A program made the translations under genes and the position numbers. Shown piece by piece: positions 13,901 through 25,200 of a stretch of DNA of 64,000 nt (within the stretch, counting starts at the first letter, position 1; each line of letters opens with the position of its first letter). Origin of the DNA: Malurus cyaneus samueli (Eukaryota; Chordata; Aves; Passeriformes; Maluridae); assembly GCA_009741485.1 (NCBI GenBank), contig CM019220.1:29121891-29185890 (forward strand), read 5' to 3'. The notes under the pieces were generated by a model. That model was not told the origin of the DNA. It saw only the letters and a program-made list of their open reading frames with translations, and did no database searches.

Positions 13901-16286
13901 TGTGCTCTCTGGGACACATGGACCATTCACAGTCCAGAAGAGAACGTCATACCTGCCTCATACCATCAGCCAGCGAAAATTGGTCTGACACTATTCCTGA
14001 AGACTGCTATTTCTCTTTTTTTTTTTTCTTTTTCAAACTGGAATTTCAGTTTTAGTGGAAGATTTTTGTATTGAAATGTTCTCTGACCTACTTGCACTTC
14101 TCCAACGGTCTTCGTTTGGGACAGGTCAGGGGGTTTTTCAAAATTTCCTTTTTTTTGCCTTGGTAATTTCTTTTGCTTTCCAGCCTGTTAATAGTGAACA
14201 GATCAAGAGTTAAAGCATCTAATCCTGTGTTCTTCTGGTTTCTGTTTTTTCTAATGGATGAGTCATGAGTATGGATGGTCTTTTGTTATTCTTTAGTAAA
14301 CTCAAACAAGAATATTTATTCACTCATTAGAAAAACATGAAATCGGCAAACAGAAAAATGACAAACAGTGATTTTTTAAAAGAGCTTGGTTGCAAATTAC
14401 AGTTATTATTCTTTTATTTTTTAATTCCGAAAATCTACTGGGTTGCTGTTGCTGAAGGCTGAAGCCTGGAACCTTCTGATGGTGAGGTCCCACAGGAGCC
14501 CAAAGCTGAAGTACAATAAATCTGGGCTCTTCTGGGAACCACATGTACTGTCTGGAGCGAATGGTGATTTGAGCAGAGCCAACAGAGGGACTGATTTGCA
14601 TGATGTACCTCCACTTTCTACACCAGTCCCAAGCTAGGAAGGATATCCTGCTTTTTATCACAATTCGTTCTCAGACTGTTCTCCTGATTATTTTAACACA
14701 TTTCTGTCACTTAGAGTTATATCAAAATATTAATTCCTTTGTGATTGTGTAAAATTACAAATTCAGAACCAAATTTATTCTTAAATTTATAAATATTTTC
14801 TGCCTTCTTCTATTATTGTGATGTCCAACAACCACAAGCTGGGGAGCACAAAAGCATTTACAAGACACTCTTCTGCCAGAAAGTCTTGTAGTTGTTTCAT
14901 TATGTACTTCCTTAGGTGGATAAGACCAAGGTATTTCTTTAAAAAGTGAAAATCTGGGGGTTTTATTCATTTGTACAGTTGAAATCTGGATTGGAGACAA
15001 GAGGAAAGGATTCCTTTCAAAATAATTTTGACACATCGGTGCAAAGGAGGAGCGTCCTCACAAAGGCGTGGAGCCAATGCTCTGAATTCCCAGATTCTGT
15101 CCCTGGCAGCAGGAGTAGGTACGTGTTCAGTGCAGAGAAACCCCACCCTGGCCATAGATGTCAAATTCCCCAGCATTCAGTACACCCAGAGGTCATTAAA
15201 CTGGTTTGGCTTCTGTCCCTCCTGCTGTGAAGAGAAAATGCTGTGGGTGCTGTCTGTGCTTCACCCGTATGCAGTCATAATGTTGGCTCTGCCTTAAGAG
15301 CCTTCACAGCTGTGCTGTAACACAGTTAGTTCCCAACATGACTCAGATGAAGGATTTTATTTAATCTGCACAGGACTTTGGAAAAAAATATAATTTTCAT
15401 TTGTGGAAACCTTGAGAATATGCAAAGCTGAAAAAAGACCACATGAGAACAAGAAGCTGCATCTCAAAACCTGATTTCCCATTGCCTTAGGATAAAATTT
15501 CAGTGAAAATGGAAAGATGGAAGAAGAATCAAACCATTTCGTTGACTTGACTGCCTTAATTTCTGTAATTGACTATTAGGGATTCAGTCATAATTTGCAT
15601 TGCTTGTAGCTCGCAAACAGGAATGGTCAAGAAGTACACAGCTGGGTTTTGGATTTTTTTGTATAGTGGCTCTAGATTCAGTTTTTCTTGTAGGTGCTTT
15701 CTTTGCCCCACTTTCTGCTGCACTATTTGCACTATTCATGGTGCTTTAGTTCTGTGAAATTGTACACACCTTTTAAAATTTGGAGATTCTTTACTATCAT
15801 TAAAATCTACACAGAATAAAAAATAACTACCTCACTCCTGGCATAGGGGTACTACAATGGCAAAATCTGAAGATTCTTGGTTCAGATTAAACTCTTGGAA
15901 ACAAGGAAGAGTTGCCAGCTGATTCTACAGGCCAGAACTTTGGGACCTTTTAAAGCAACACCTACATAATTTACTTAAGGGCTGGCCTTTTGGCAGGTTG
16001 TACCAGAGGTCACCTGATAAATATGTAAGGACAAGACCCTCGTTTGTCTTTCTGAGGCAGAATGTCATTAACCACAAGACTCAAACAGGCACAAGGAATC
16101 CCAGATGGCAGGAGCCACATGAATATTCTGATCATCTGATGTAGAGACTAGTCAATAGTTTTGATCTACACATCTTTTATGGTATACACAGTAAGGCACA
16201 AATGCATTCAATGACTTTTCAAGCAACTGTTACAGGTTCCTCCATCAAAAATGCACCAATTTTGATATGAATACATTTTCCAGTTT
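7907..16286. other. 5' flanking DNA, no gene seen
   Basis: The sequence is mostly AT-rich. A patch richer in G+C at about 8045-8345 has overlapping short open frames but no recognisable coding pattern. There is a T16 run at 9398-9413. The segment 11078-11306 is open in three frames, but the translations are unrelated to each other and to anything I recognise. No promoter, RNA gene or transposon could be supported. Confidence 0.45.
9398..9413. repeat. T16 homopolymer
   Basis: An uninterrupted run of 16 T in intergenic DNA. Confidence 0.9.
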
Positions 16287-16336
16287 AGTCCAGATGCCAA
16301 GACATCTGGACTTCCTAGGGTTGCATCCCTAGGAAG
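16287..16336. repeat. Two abutting perfect hairpins
   Basis: Hairpin 1 (16287-16312) has arms AGTCCAGATG and CATCTGGACT with a six-base loop CCAAGA. Hairpin 2 (16311-16336) has arms CTTCCTAGGG and CCCTAGGAAG with a six-base loop TTGCAT. Both stems are 10 bp and perfect, and they share two bases at the junction. The pair lies about 2.7 kb upstream of the TATA box. Function unknown. Confidence 0.9.
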
Positions 16337-18959
16337 CTGAGTACTAACCAAGAGCTACTTACTAAATAGTCCAAAACTGCCTGCAAGACTCTAGAACCTG
16401 CTCTCCAGGCAGGGCTGTTTCTGTTAGAGGATGTGAAAAGGAAGACTTTGCACACAAAGTCTGCAGAGGATGTTCAAGGAAAGGGAAGAGGATGTTCACA
16501 GTTTCCTCAGGCCATGTAAATAAAATGGTGAATGACACTCAAAAGGAATTGTCTCGTGACAGTAAAAGGTAATTGCCAGAGAGTTTTACACTACAATTCT
16601 AAAACCAATTCTAGAACCACTATTGTGTGAGGGTAGCACTGATGAGGGTATTTAGTGTAGCTGAGCATTGCTCTGCATCGTGTCTTGAACCACAACAAAA
16701 GCACTGCAGAACCCAAGGAAGGGTTATTGGTTTTGTAAGATGTAATCATTAATAGATATGGTTTATACTTCTGCACAGAATCCTCAGGATTCATTTCTGT
16801 ACATATTCTTGCACACATGTGGATACACTGATGCCTATGGCAAATACTAGATGTCATGGATAAATTTAGGTTCATAATCCAGCTACAGTCTAGAATAATA
16901 ACCAAGGTGAACAATCCACAAGAGTTAGAATTTAAATTTAACTCAGACAAGTAGTGCAAAAACTGAAGGTAAGCATTAGTGAAAATAAGGGAGTCACTAA
17001 GGGTGTTCTCTTTTAGAAAGGCTGGATTTAAGAAATTTCGAAAAATGTTTATTGTGGTCAAATAGGCTAAAATTAGCACAACTCATTGTGAAAGTGGCTT
17101 TAAATCAAAGAAATTAATTATATTCTCTTCTTGTTTTTCTGAAATGTGAACACTCACTACATAAATTAGTGACATTACATACATAGTGACATACATTCAT
17201 TAGTTTCATGAAAATGAAACAATTGCTGTGACAAGCATGTAGACATTGTTACAGAAAATTGACCTGCACACCATCTTGATTAACAGTTAATTCAATTTAG
17301 TTCTCTTTCCATGGCTGAGAAAGGTTTGTGTCCAAGGTTTGATCTGTTCATATATTTTTTCCAGGTTCATGTATTCATCCAGGTTCTTAATTTATTTCTT
17401 GTTCTATCTTATATTCTGAGCATAACTTCAGAAGAGGAGAAAATCTTTCAGGCCCTTGCATAAAAATGTGAAGCCTGCTGACTTATGTTCTAAGATAGCT
17501 CAGCAGGAGCTGGTTATCTGTTGATTGTAACCCCTTGAATGCTATAAACCAAATAACCTAACCTGTTAAGTGATATGATACTGGATATGAAAACCCAAAC
17601 CTGCAGGAAAGAGTTCTGCCAATGTAACAGAGAGAACATGAAATAGTGGGTGATTCAGGAAAAAAAGTGATAATTCCTTTGGAATATATCAAGCCATTCG
17701 TACCCTATAAGCATTTAAGATGTAGAAGTGACAGTCAGCATATGTTAAAAGTGGCATCAAATTATTTAGGATCGCCTCATACTTGCTTCAACCTACTCCA
17801 CCTCAGGTGACCCCAGCAGAAGAGGGTGTTTCAGTTTAAGTGCAAATGTATTTCAGATAAATAGATTTTGAAATGAGACCCAATTCCTACCAGATTAAAC
17901 CTCAGGCTGCTCTTATTTTGTGATGCATACAGAGATATGAGCCCCTTTTTCAGATGACAGCTCATGGCACTCATGATTATTGATCGGAGGGATGGTTCCC
18001 TGGGTCACTGTCATCTCAGCAACACTTGAGAACAAATGAATGAGCAATTCTGCAGGAAATGACCTGGATCAGATTGATTGGCTGAGAACAGCAATTGGTT
18101 TGGTCATTGTTTTAGCAGAGATGCCCACTGTGACAGTTTTCAGTATTCCCTCTGGAGTCTCCCAAACTTGGGCTTAAGGCTACATTCCCAGCAAACTAAA
18201 TTCATAACAAACCTTGCTCAAAGCCATCCAGTTTGGAAAACAAGTTTGTGTGGTCTGATCTTATTCTCAGTAAAGTTTTGTGTGAAATAAAGAAACAAGT
18301 TTAAAAGGGATTAGTAGTCTCAGGATTTTTTTTTCCTCCTTACCTTCTTGTTTGAGGAGCAAACAGACAAGGAAAATGTTCGGCATTCCTTTCAAATGTT
18401 GTAATGACAGCATCAAACTGAGTTATTTGAAAAGATTTTGTTTGAGAGATTGATGTTTCTGATTTGGTATCTTGTTCTCATAATTTTTTTTGTTAATGTT
18501 TGCTTTCTCCCAGGTAACACAAAATCGTGTTGTGAGGTGGAAATGGTGAGAAAAGCACTGGAACAGAAGTGTGATTTTCAGTCCTTCCTTTCCTTAACTC
18601 TAATTGTTCATCTGCAAAAATACCCAGATTTGCTCCTCCACTTCTGGGATCCTTTCAGTCTGTGCAGCCACATCAGGTATTTACCTTTTCTCTTTTTTAG
18701 GGAGCACTGAGAGTTAAAAAACCCCTTTGGGTTGTACCCATTGACTCCTAATTAACATGAAGAATGCTTTACCCTAGGGATATTGGCACAGGGCTTTTTT
18801 TTCTCACATGCGTGTATGTGACATAGAGTGTGTCTGTTCATATACAGTGTCAGCGTGTGTTCTGTACGCACACAAAAGTTCCAGATGTGCTGTGTATCTT
18901 GTTTAGTTGACTTTAGTCTCCCGTAAAGCCAAGAGAAATATTAATCATTCATTTACTGT
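16337..18959. other. Proximal 5' flank of COL3A1, no gene seen
   Basis: A minus-strand open frame at 16591-17079 (162 codons) has no recognisable domain and is about what chance allows in AT-rich DNA. The rest contains no open frame with collagen or other known features. Upstream enhancers may lie here, but I cannot point to one from sequence alone. Confidence 0.45.
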
Positions 18960-19060
18960 TAGGGGATGGGTCTTCTTCTCATGTTTCAGTAAAGGGGGTG
19001 GAAAAGAAAAGTAAGCCAATTTTTTTCCTATTTAAGGCCAAAGCTGGGGAATGCTTGTGG
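18960..19060 (+). promoter_or_regulatory. COL3A1: COL3A1 core promoter with TATA-like box
   Basis: TATTTAA at 19029-19035, flanked as CC-TATTTAA-GG, lies about 155 bases upstream of the initiation codon. A start site about 30 bases downstream (near 19060) would give a 5' UTR of about 130 bases, close to the human COL3A1 leader. CCAAT at 19016-19020 is only 8 bases from the TATA element, too near for a typical CCAAT box. A G-rich stretch (AAAGGGGGTGG) ends near 19000. The start site is inferred. Confidence 0.7.
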
Positions 19061-19073
19061 CTGAGTTCTGTAC

Positions 19074-19121
19074 ATGGCCCGGTGCTGGAAGGGCAGGGAA
19101 CAACCGATGTTGCTATTTTGA
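19074..19121 (+). other. COL3A1: Upstream ORF 1 in COL3A1 leader
   Basis: An ATG at 19074 opens a 15-codon reading frame that closes with TGA at 19119-19121. A second in-frame ATG is at 19107. It lies wholly inside the predicted 5' UTR and does not overlap the main frame. Short upstream ORFs are a recurring trait of the COL1A1, COL1A2 and COL3A1 leaders. Confidence 0.6.
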
Positions 19122-19158
19122 ATAGATATTTTCTTCCCCCCCCCATTTTTTATTTTTG

Positions 19159-19203
19159 CACAGAGAGTCTCATGTCTAATATTTAGACATGATGAGCTCT
19201 GTG
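19159..19203 (+). promoter_or_regulatory. COL3A1: Conserved collagen 5' stem-loop around the start codon
   Basis: The outer stem CACAGAG (19159-19165) pairs perfectly with CTCTGTG (19197-19203). The inner stem CATGTCTAA (19171-19179) pairs perfectly with TTAGACATG (19183-19191) across a 3-base loop. An internal loop lies between them (AGTCT opposite ATGAG). The matching element in COL1A1, COL1A2 and COL3A1 mRNAs binds LARP6 and controls translation. Here the initiation codon at 19189 lies in the 3' arm of the inner stem. Confidence 0.92.
19172..19186 (+). other. COL3A1: Upstream ORF 2, inside the stem-loop
   Basis: ATG TCT AAT ATT TAG encodes M-S-N-I and stops two bases before the main ATG at 19189. 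Start and stop both fall within the inner hairpin. Short reinitiation distance and pairing are both likely to lower initiation at the main start. Confidence 0.75.
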
Positions 19204-19267
19204 CAAAAAGTAACTTTGCTCATTCTTGCCGTGTTTCAACCCTCAATTATTTTGGCACAACAAGACG
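19189..19267 (+). CDS. COL3A1: COL3A1 exon 1: signal peptide
   Basis: The exon encodes [20 protein letters not shown] then ILAQQD. This is a basic N-region (K7), a hydrophobic core, and a likely signal-peptidase site after ILA. Two consecutive in-frame ATGs (19189 and 19192) open it, as in human (MMSFVQK). I chose the first because the human protein also begins with two Met. The donor is gtgagt, and the exon ends in phase 1 with a G that joins TG of exon 2 to make Val27. Confidence 0.96.
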
Positions 19268-22200
19268 GTGAGTAATTCAAGCTTCTTATGATTTCATGTT
19301 TTTATTTTATTTTTACCAATAATTTTATTAGCTTGTAAGAAATGTGTATGCACGAATCTCACCAGAACACTTTTCCTTCACTAATTCAACAGTCAGATAT
19401 TTAATGGTGAAGCTGAAAGCTGCAGGGGTTTGCAGTACCATCCCAGAGATTTCTCTGCGCTTTGCTTTCTTTAAAGACTGTACAGTGCTGTACAGTACTG
19501 ACTGCCTTGGCTGCGTTTGTTCTTGTTCTTACTCGTTTTTCTACTAGAGACACTGGAGATATTTTAAGCTATTTCTTTTAACTCTTGGAATAAGATTTTA
19601 ACTATTAGCTCTGTGCTGCCTGGAAGCTTTTTGTCACAAGGAATAAGTCTGCTTCCAGCTGTTTTATTTGGAGTTCTCCTTTGTGCTTGTTTTTCTTACA
19701 CTGGCAATGCGGGGGTTTCTTTAAACAATTTGTGTGCAGAAAAAAGAAAAAAAAAAGCCTTAAATTTCTAACCAGTTTTGTTGAAGGAAATTTTAGGAGT
19801 GATATATGAAAATGTATTAGCTTACAGAATTTTTACTTTGGCATAGAACAGGAGGGTAAATTAATTCCCTCAGCTGCAGTAGTTTGAATCGGGCATCTGC
19901 TGGCTGTTTCAGCCCCTCACAACGCTGATTAGCAGCTGATGGTATGTGGAAGTCCATGCGAGTATGTGTGTGCATGTTTGCAGAGAGAAGGAACACCAAA
20001 AACCCAGTGAACATGGAATTCAGAGGGGAGAGAAGGACTCTGTACACAATAATTCAACCTAGAGTGAAGATAAGTGTGGTATGAGTATTTAAGTTAAACA
20101 AATGACATTCCACAAGTCCAGCTGACCTTTTTTGGATGTGCTCAGTTTCCTGCTTGCCAGATATTGTAAAGCAGACCTTCCTTAAGATAAAACACTTTTC
20201 TTTCCTGTAGAAATGAAAGACTGATAATTTACTCCTACACAGAGGCAAGGAATAACCTTACCATTAACTCAATAAGCAGCAGCTAAAGAAACTGTAGTGC
20301 TATAAAGCAAAGCCAAATGCCTTTAAAAAACACACCCTACACTACTCTGTAGGACACACTTCATGAAAATGATTATTTGAGCCATTTCATGGCAAATCCA
20401 TCTGTCTCACTGTACCTGGACAGGGACCTCTGCCGAGGGATGAGTGTGAGTCCACAGCAGCAGCTGTTGGCACTGGAGCACTTGGAGTTCAGGGGGATCT
20501 GTGCATCAGCAAATTGGGCACCAACCTCTGCAGAGCAGCATGCCCTGACACCAACCTCCCTCACCTGGCACGGGCTGAGTGTCTCTAAAACAACAGCCAA
20601 TGCATGCAAAGGTATTCTACAGAGAGTAAACAGAATTTATGGTGAACTGATCCTTTTCTGTTTCTGCTTTGCTGTATACAAACTCTCCAGTAATCTTCAG
20701 TAAAGATTATAAAATGCAGCAATTATAAAATTTGAGAAAATGCATGCTGTGAGTTTTTGTTGTTTATAGCAGCAGAGAGTACATACAGTTTATATTTAAA
20801 ATGCAGTAAGTGTACTTTTATATACCTATGTCTATAGTCAGAGGGATAAGGACTAGGAGACCATCCAATATAAAGAGAAAAAGCATCAATTTTATTTCTT
20901 CCCATAAACAAATCCCTCCTGAATGTCAGGTCTCCTTGCCTTACTCTGGCCATATCCCTGCACATTTCTGAGGTGCAATATATGTTTTACTCAATAAATG
21001 GTAATTTTGGGGAAGAAGAACAATACACAAATGAAGTGTGAATGAATATTCTCATTTCTCTGCCACATTCCTGTTTCATGGTGTTGTAACATTTCCTTAC
21101 TGGGCTAACTTCCATACTATTTACAGGGATGAGGTTACACAGAGAGACTGATAAATCACTAGTTAACCCTTAAAAAACTAGATTCTCTCCTCTCTTTAGA
21201 AGATTTCTTTCCACACATTTGAATATGCTTTTCTCACAGAAAATAATAATTGAAGGAGTTGATTACTAGCATCCCTAATTCATGTACAGGGCAGTGATGG
21301 ACTGGGAAACAAAATTTTCCACAACTTGAAGGAGAATTTCCAGACATGCTAAAATGCTCTCTCTTGTCAAGAAAGAAATGTTTATATGGTTAGTATCAAA
21401 TGTAAGTCAATATAAAATTTTCCTTGGGAAAGCCTGCCAGGAGACAAGACTTGGCAAGATATTAAGGAAACTGCTCAGTATACACTAAGTTTAAGGTAGT
21501 CAGAAGTACCCCTGGGCTATGTGTTTCTTTGTCTTGCTGTAATAGCTTGGAATGAAGATTTAAGTACAGCCTCAGGCTAAATCTCTGCAGGAGCTTGGGA
21601 TCTGGATACTGTGGAGCAAGGAATATTCTGTGACTTCCATGACCAAAAGCTGTATGCCACTAGGATGTTTTTAGCCTGAGGTGAAATCACCTTGACACAG
21701 TCCAGGTTTTCTGATATGTGTCAGGGCTTTCAAGCCCTGGCCATGTTCAAGATAAAATGTCTCCTGATGGCTGACAGGACACGAAGCCAGCGCTTCAGAC
21801 TCGACAGATGTTTCAGAGTCCAGCAATGTATATTCAGTTCCACCCTTTGAAGGCTTCCACCCTTTATATCCTGCATATTGAACTCCTCAAAAGTGTAAGA
21901 TCTCAGAATGCTTCTCTAGGAAAGAAATCCATTCTCTACCCAGCAAGCACCACTTATGAAATCATTTGCAAAACATTGCAGTCTGCGTTCATCCCATTTA
22001 TCTTGGATTTGTGGAGGCAATCACAACAGCTGCTTCCAGAAGACAGTATAAATTTTAACAAGACAGACTAGTTTCCACTGCCTACAAAGGAATCACATCC
22101 ACATTGCCCTCACATCAGTGCCAAAAGGGAAGTCAGATGGATTTGGGCCTGTCTCAGCTGCATCTGTGATGCTTAAAGGACACCTCAGTCAGCCAGAGTG

Positions 22201-25200
22201 GGACACTTCTCATAGGTACACCCCATAGTCCTTAAGGAACTTCGCTGAGGTCATTAGGAAAATTCTACTGCTCTGAAAGCAGTGTGAGAGCAATGCCAGA
22301 AATCCTTTAGTATTAATAATTCCAAGTAATTTTTTGCTGTAATACAATTTAGTGTTTTACTTGTAATGCAAGTATTATCTTGGATGTTTGGTCAGGAAAC
22401 TCATTTTTGAGGTAATGGCTGAATGCTAAAATCTCTCTGACAAGACTTACTGACCTTCCATATTACTTTCAGTTGCAAATTGTGGTTTTAAAATGAAATA
22501 TAACCATTACATGTAGCTTTCAGGAGGCAGCATGCAAATGACTTTTCATGCTGAGCAGTCACTTCTGATCCCTGGGAAAAGAATTATGTTTTAGGAAAAC
22601 TTGTAAACAGCTGATTTGGCCATTTTACTTTATTCTTTTATTAACTGGGAATGATTAAATAGCTTATGAAGTAGATGGGTCCTGTACAGATGTATTTACT
22701 TGTGAGACTGCCAGACTGACATGTTTAGCAGTTAGCTGTTTCCAACATATGTATTCTTTCTTGATAAATTTCCAGTTTAAGGGTAATGTTAACAACAGCC
22801 AGAACTATCTCTCCTCAAAGGTTTTGGTAACACAGAAAGGTTCCACTCCAGAGTTTTGACAAAAAAAACAGATGATGCATGTGTGTGTGCCAAGAGATAA
22901 TTAACCTTTGTAAGTTAGCTGGACTATGTGAAGTAATGAAATATCAGGGGTCTACTCCTCTTCTTCCATTTTTCCTATTTTCTACCAAGCACATTGCAGA
23001 CAAGGTTATGCTTAGGAAAATTGAAACATTCCTTTCTGGTCTGGAAAAATCATGCTAAATGAAAGCCTGGGGAATCCACCCCCTCTAAACATTTTATATA
23101 TGTTCTTGGAAATATGACAAATTTCATAAACACATATTATATCACACATCCCTGGAACACATTAGCCTTAGGAAAATGAGGCTATTATATAACCCTTTCA
23201 TTATTTTCCAGATTTGTTTTTGACTTGAGATCAAATCACCAAATCTACACAGGCTGATTTTTCTGAAAGAGGAGGTGGAGTTGGAAACATCCACTGCTTT
23301 ATTACAGGGGGAAGAGGCAGAGTTAGAAGGGTGTTGTCGCTGGCACAAACCTCACTGTTCATGCCTTGGTCAGAGTCGTTACGTTTGCTCTCCTCTTAGT
23401 GCTGCAGATCACAAGCAGATCCTATTTCCTCTTCCAGCTTCTGCCAAAGTGTTGAGGTTTGAAAAAGGCAGCCAGGTATCACTTGCAAACTCTACTGATG
23501 CCAGCCTTACATTACAGCTGGGGGATAGTTGTAATTAATGCTACTCAAGAAAAAGAAAGGATTGAATTGCCATCACTTTTGTGTTTCACAGGCTGGTTGA
23601 GAAACCAGACTGACACTGTTCCATTAGTCATTGTCCCAATTATGTGCTAATGTTGTGCACACCTTGTTTTAATCAGAAATCTACAGAAAATGGAACATAC
23701 TTGGCCTCATAATTGGGACAGAATGCTAAAGGTCAGAAATAGAAATGACACAGAGTAGCATTTGGGGACAAAAGCAATCTCTTCAGAGTTGAAAGGTTCA
23801 GCCTACCAGGAGGGCAAACAATAACAAAGTGCACTTTCCCAGGCTAGCAGGCACCTGGAGCACTGCACCACTCTTGTTTCTCTGGTAGGTTTCTAGTCTG
23901 CAGAAGAGAACAAGGCACAGCTGCTGTAGGAGTCATGAGATTAATTTGTTGGTTTGAAGGAATAACTCACCAGAACTCACAGAATTAGAAACTAGTGCAA
24001 TGGTCATATCCATTAATACTCCAGATTTTGCTGTCCTTTAGTCATGGTTGTTTAAGAAACTGGGCAAAAGATCTCCCTTAAGAAAAGCAAAATTGTTGGA
24101 AGTGGCAAAGATATGTTGTTAACAAAATGGGATTTCTAACAAAATTAGAGTCCTACATGGTTGCAGTTCGATACGATATAACACAGTTCAATTTATTATT
24201 AGCAGCACCCAAAATAATAAGGCTTGAAAAAGATATAATAAAATCTTCCTGACTCAACATTGCTACTGTTAACTCATTCTCCATGTAGTAGCTTGGTAAA
24301 TTGTAGTTACGTGACTTTAACATGGTTCAAAGTTCAGTACCTACCACCAGCTGTCTCTAATATTGGGAGACTCTGATTTGGGGCTTTGGCAGATGATAAA
24401 TAACCTTCAGCCCTAAATGGAACAAAAATTTTAGTGTCATCATTTTAAGTGCTTCACTAGCCTATCCCTCCTTCTACATGGCCATGATAATACACCTTGT
24501 ACAGAAGAACTGGGCACAGATGTGATTCCCTCTCCAGGAGAGACACCAGAAGTGTTATTTTACTGTGGTAGCTCCAGGTGAGGCTGCTGAGGGCAGCATG
24601 GATGGGTAAGAGAATGCTGCAGCCACTGGCCCTCAGCATGCTGCCTGTCTCCAGCACAGGGGATCCATGGGTTCCTCCTGCAGGGAAGGCTGTGTGGGGC
24701 TGTGCTTGTCCCAACAGTGCTGTCCCTGGAAAAATCTGTAAGGAATTTCCACAGAATTTCCTGATTTTTCTCCATTGGACACAGATAGACTTTGTTTCAG
24801 GGAAATAAAATTTCCATATTTACATGTGGTGACCATGCCATTAATACTTCTCATATGGCTTTGAGACTGTATTAAAAAAAATAATTAAAATTCAAATTCA
24901 AATATTGATCCTTTAATTACTCCTGGCTGTGGCTAATCAACAGATAACCTCCACAGGCAGTAAAAAAGTACAAATTACAGATATCAGAAAGTCTCTAAGT
25001 ACAACAGAGAGAGGGGGATGTCTGCTAACCCTCTTAAATGTTGGAAGGGTTCAAGGAGGAATAAATTCCACCATTTATTGAAAAGCAGCACACCTTTCAC
25101 ATAGAAGTATAGTAAATTATATTTTTCATTTATATTTTCAAGCAGTCATTGTTTTTTCTCATCTTCTCTTTCATACGAAATGTTCTTTGCATTTTTCTTA

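Noticed and set aside
16591..17079. Minus-strand open frame of 162 codons, the longest in the window
   Set aside because: No recognisable domain or neighbour support. Its length is about what chance allows in 64 kb of AT-rich DNA read in six frames.
19027..19037. CArG (SRF) box at CCTATTTAAGG
   Set aside because: There are seven rather than six A/T between CC and GG, and position and sequence fit a TATA element better.
20377..20703. Open frames on both strands in a G+C-richer patch of intron 1
   Set aside because: Neither translation is recognisable. Base composition alone explains the lack of stops.
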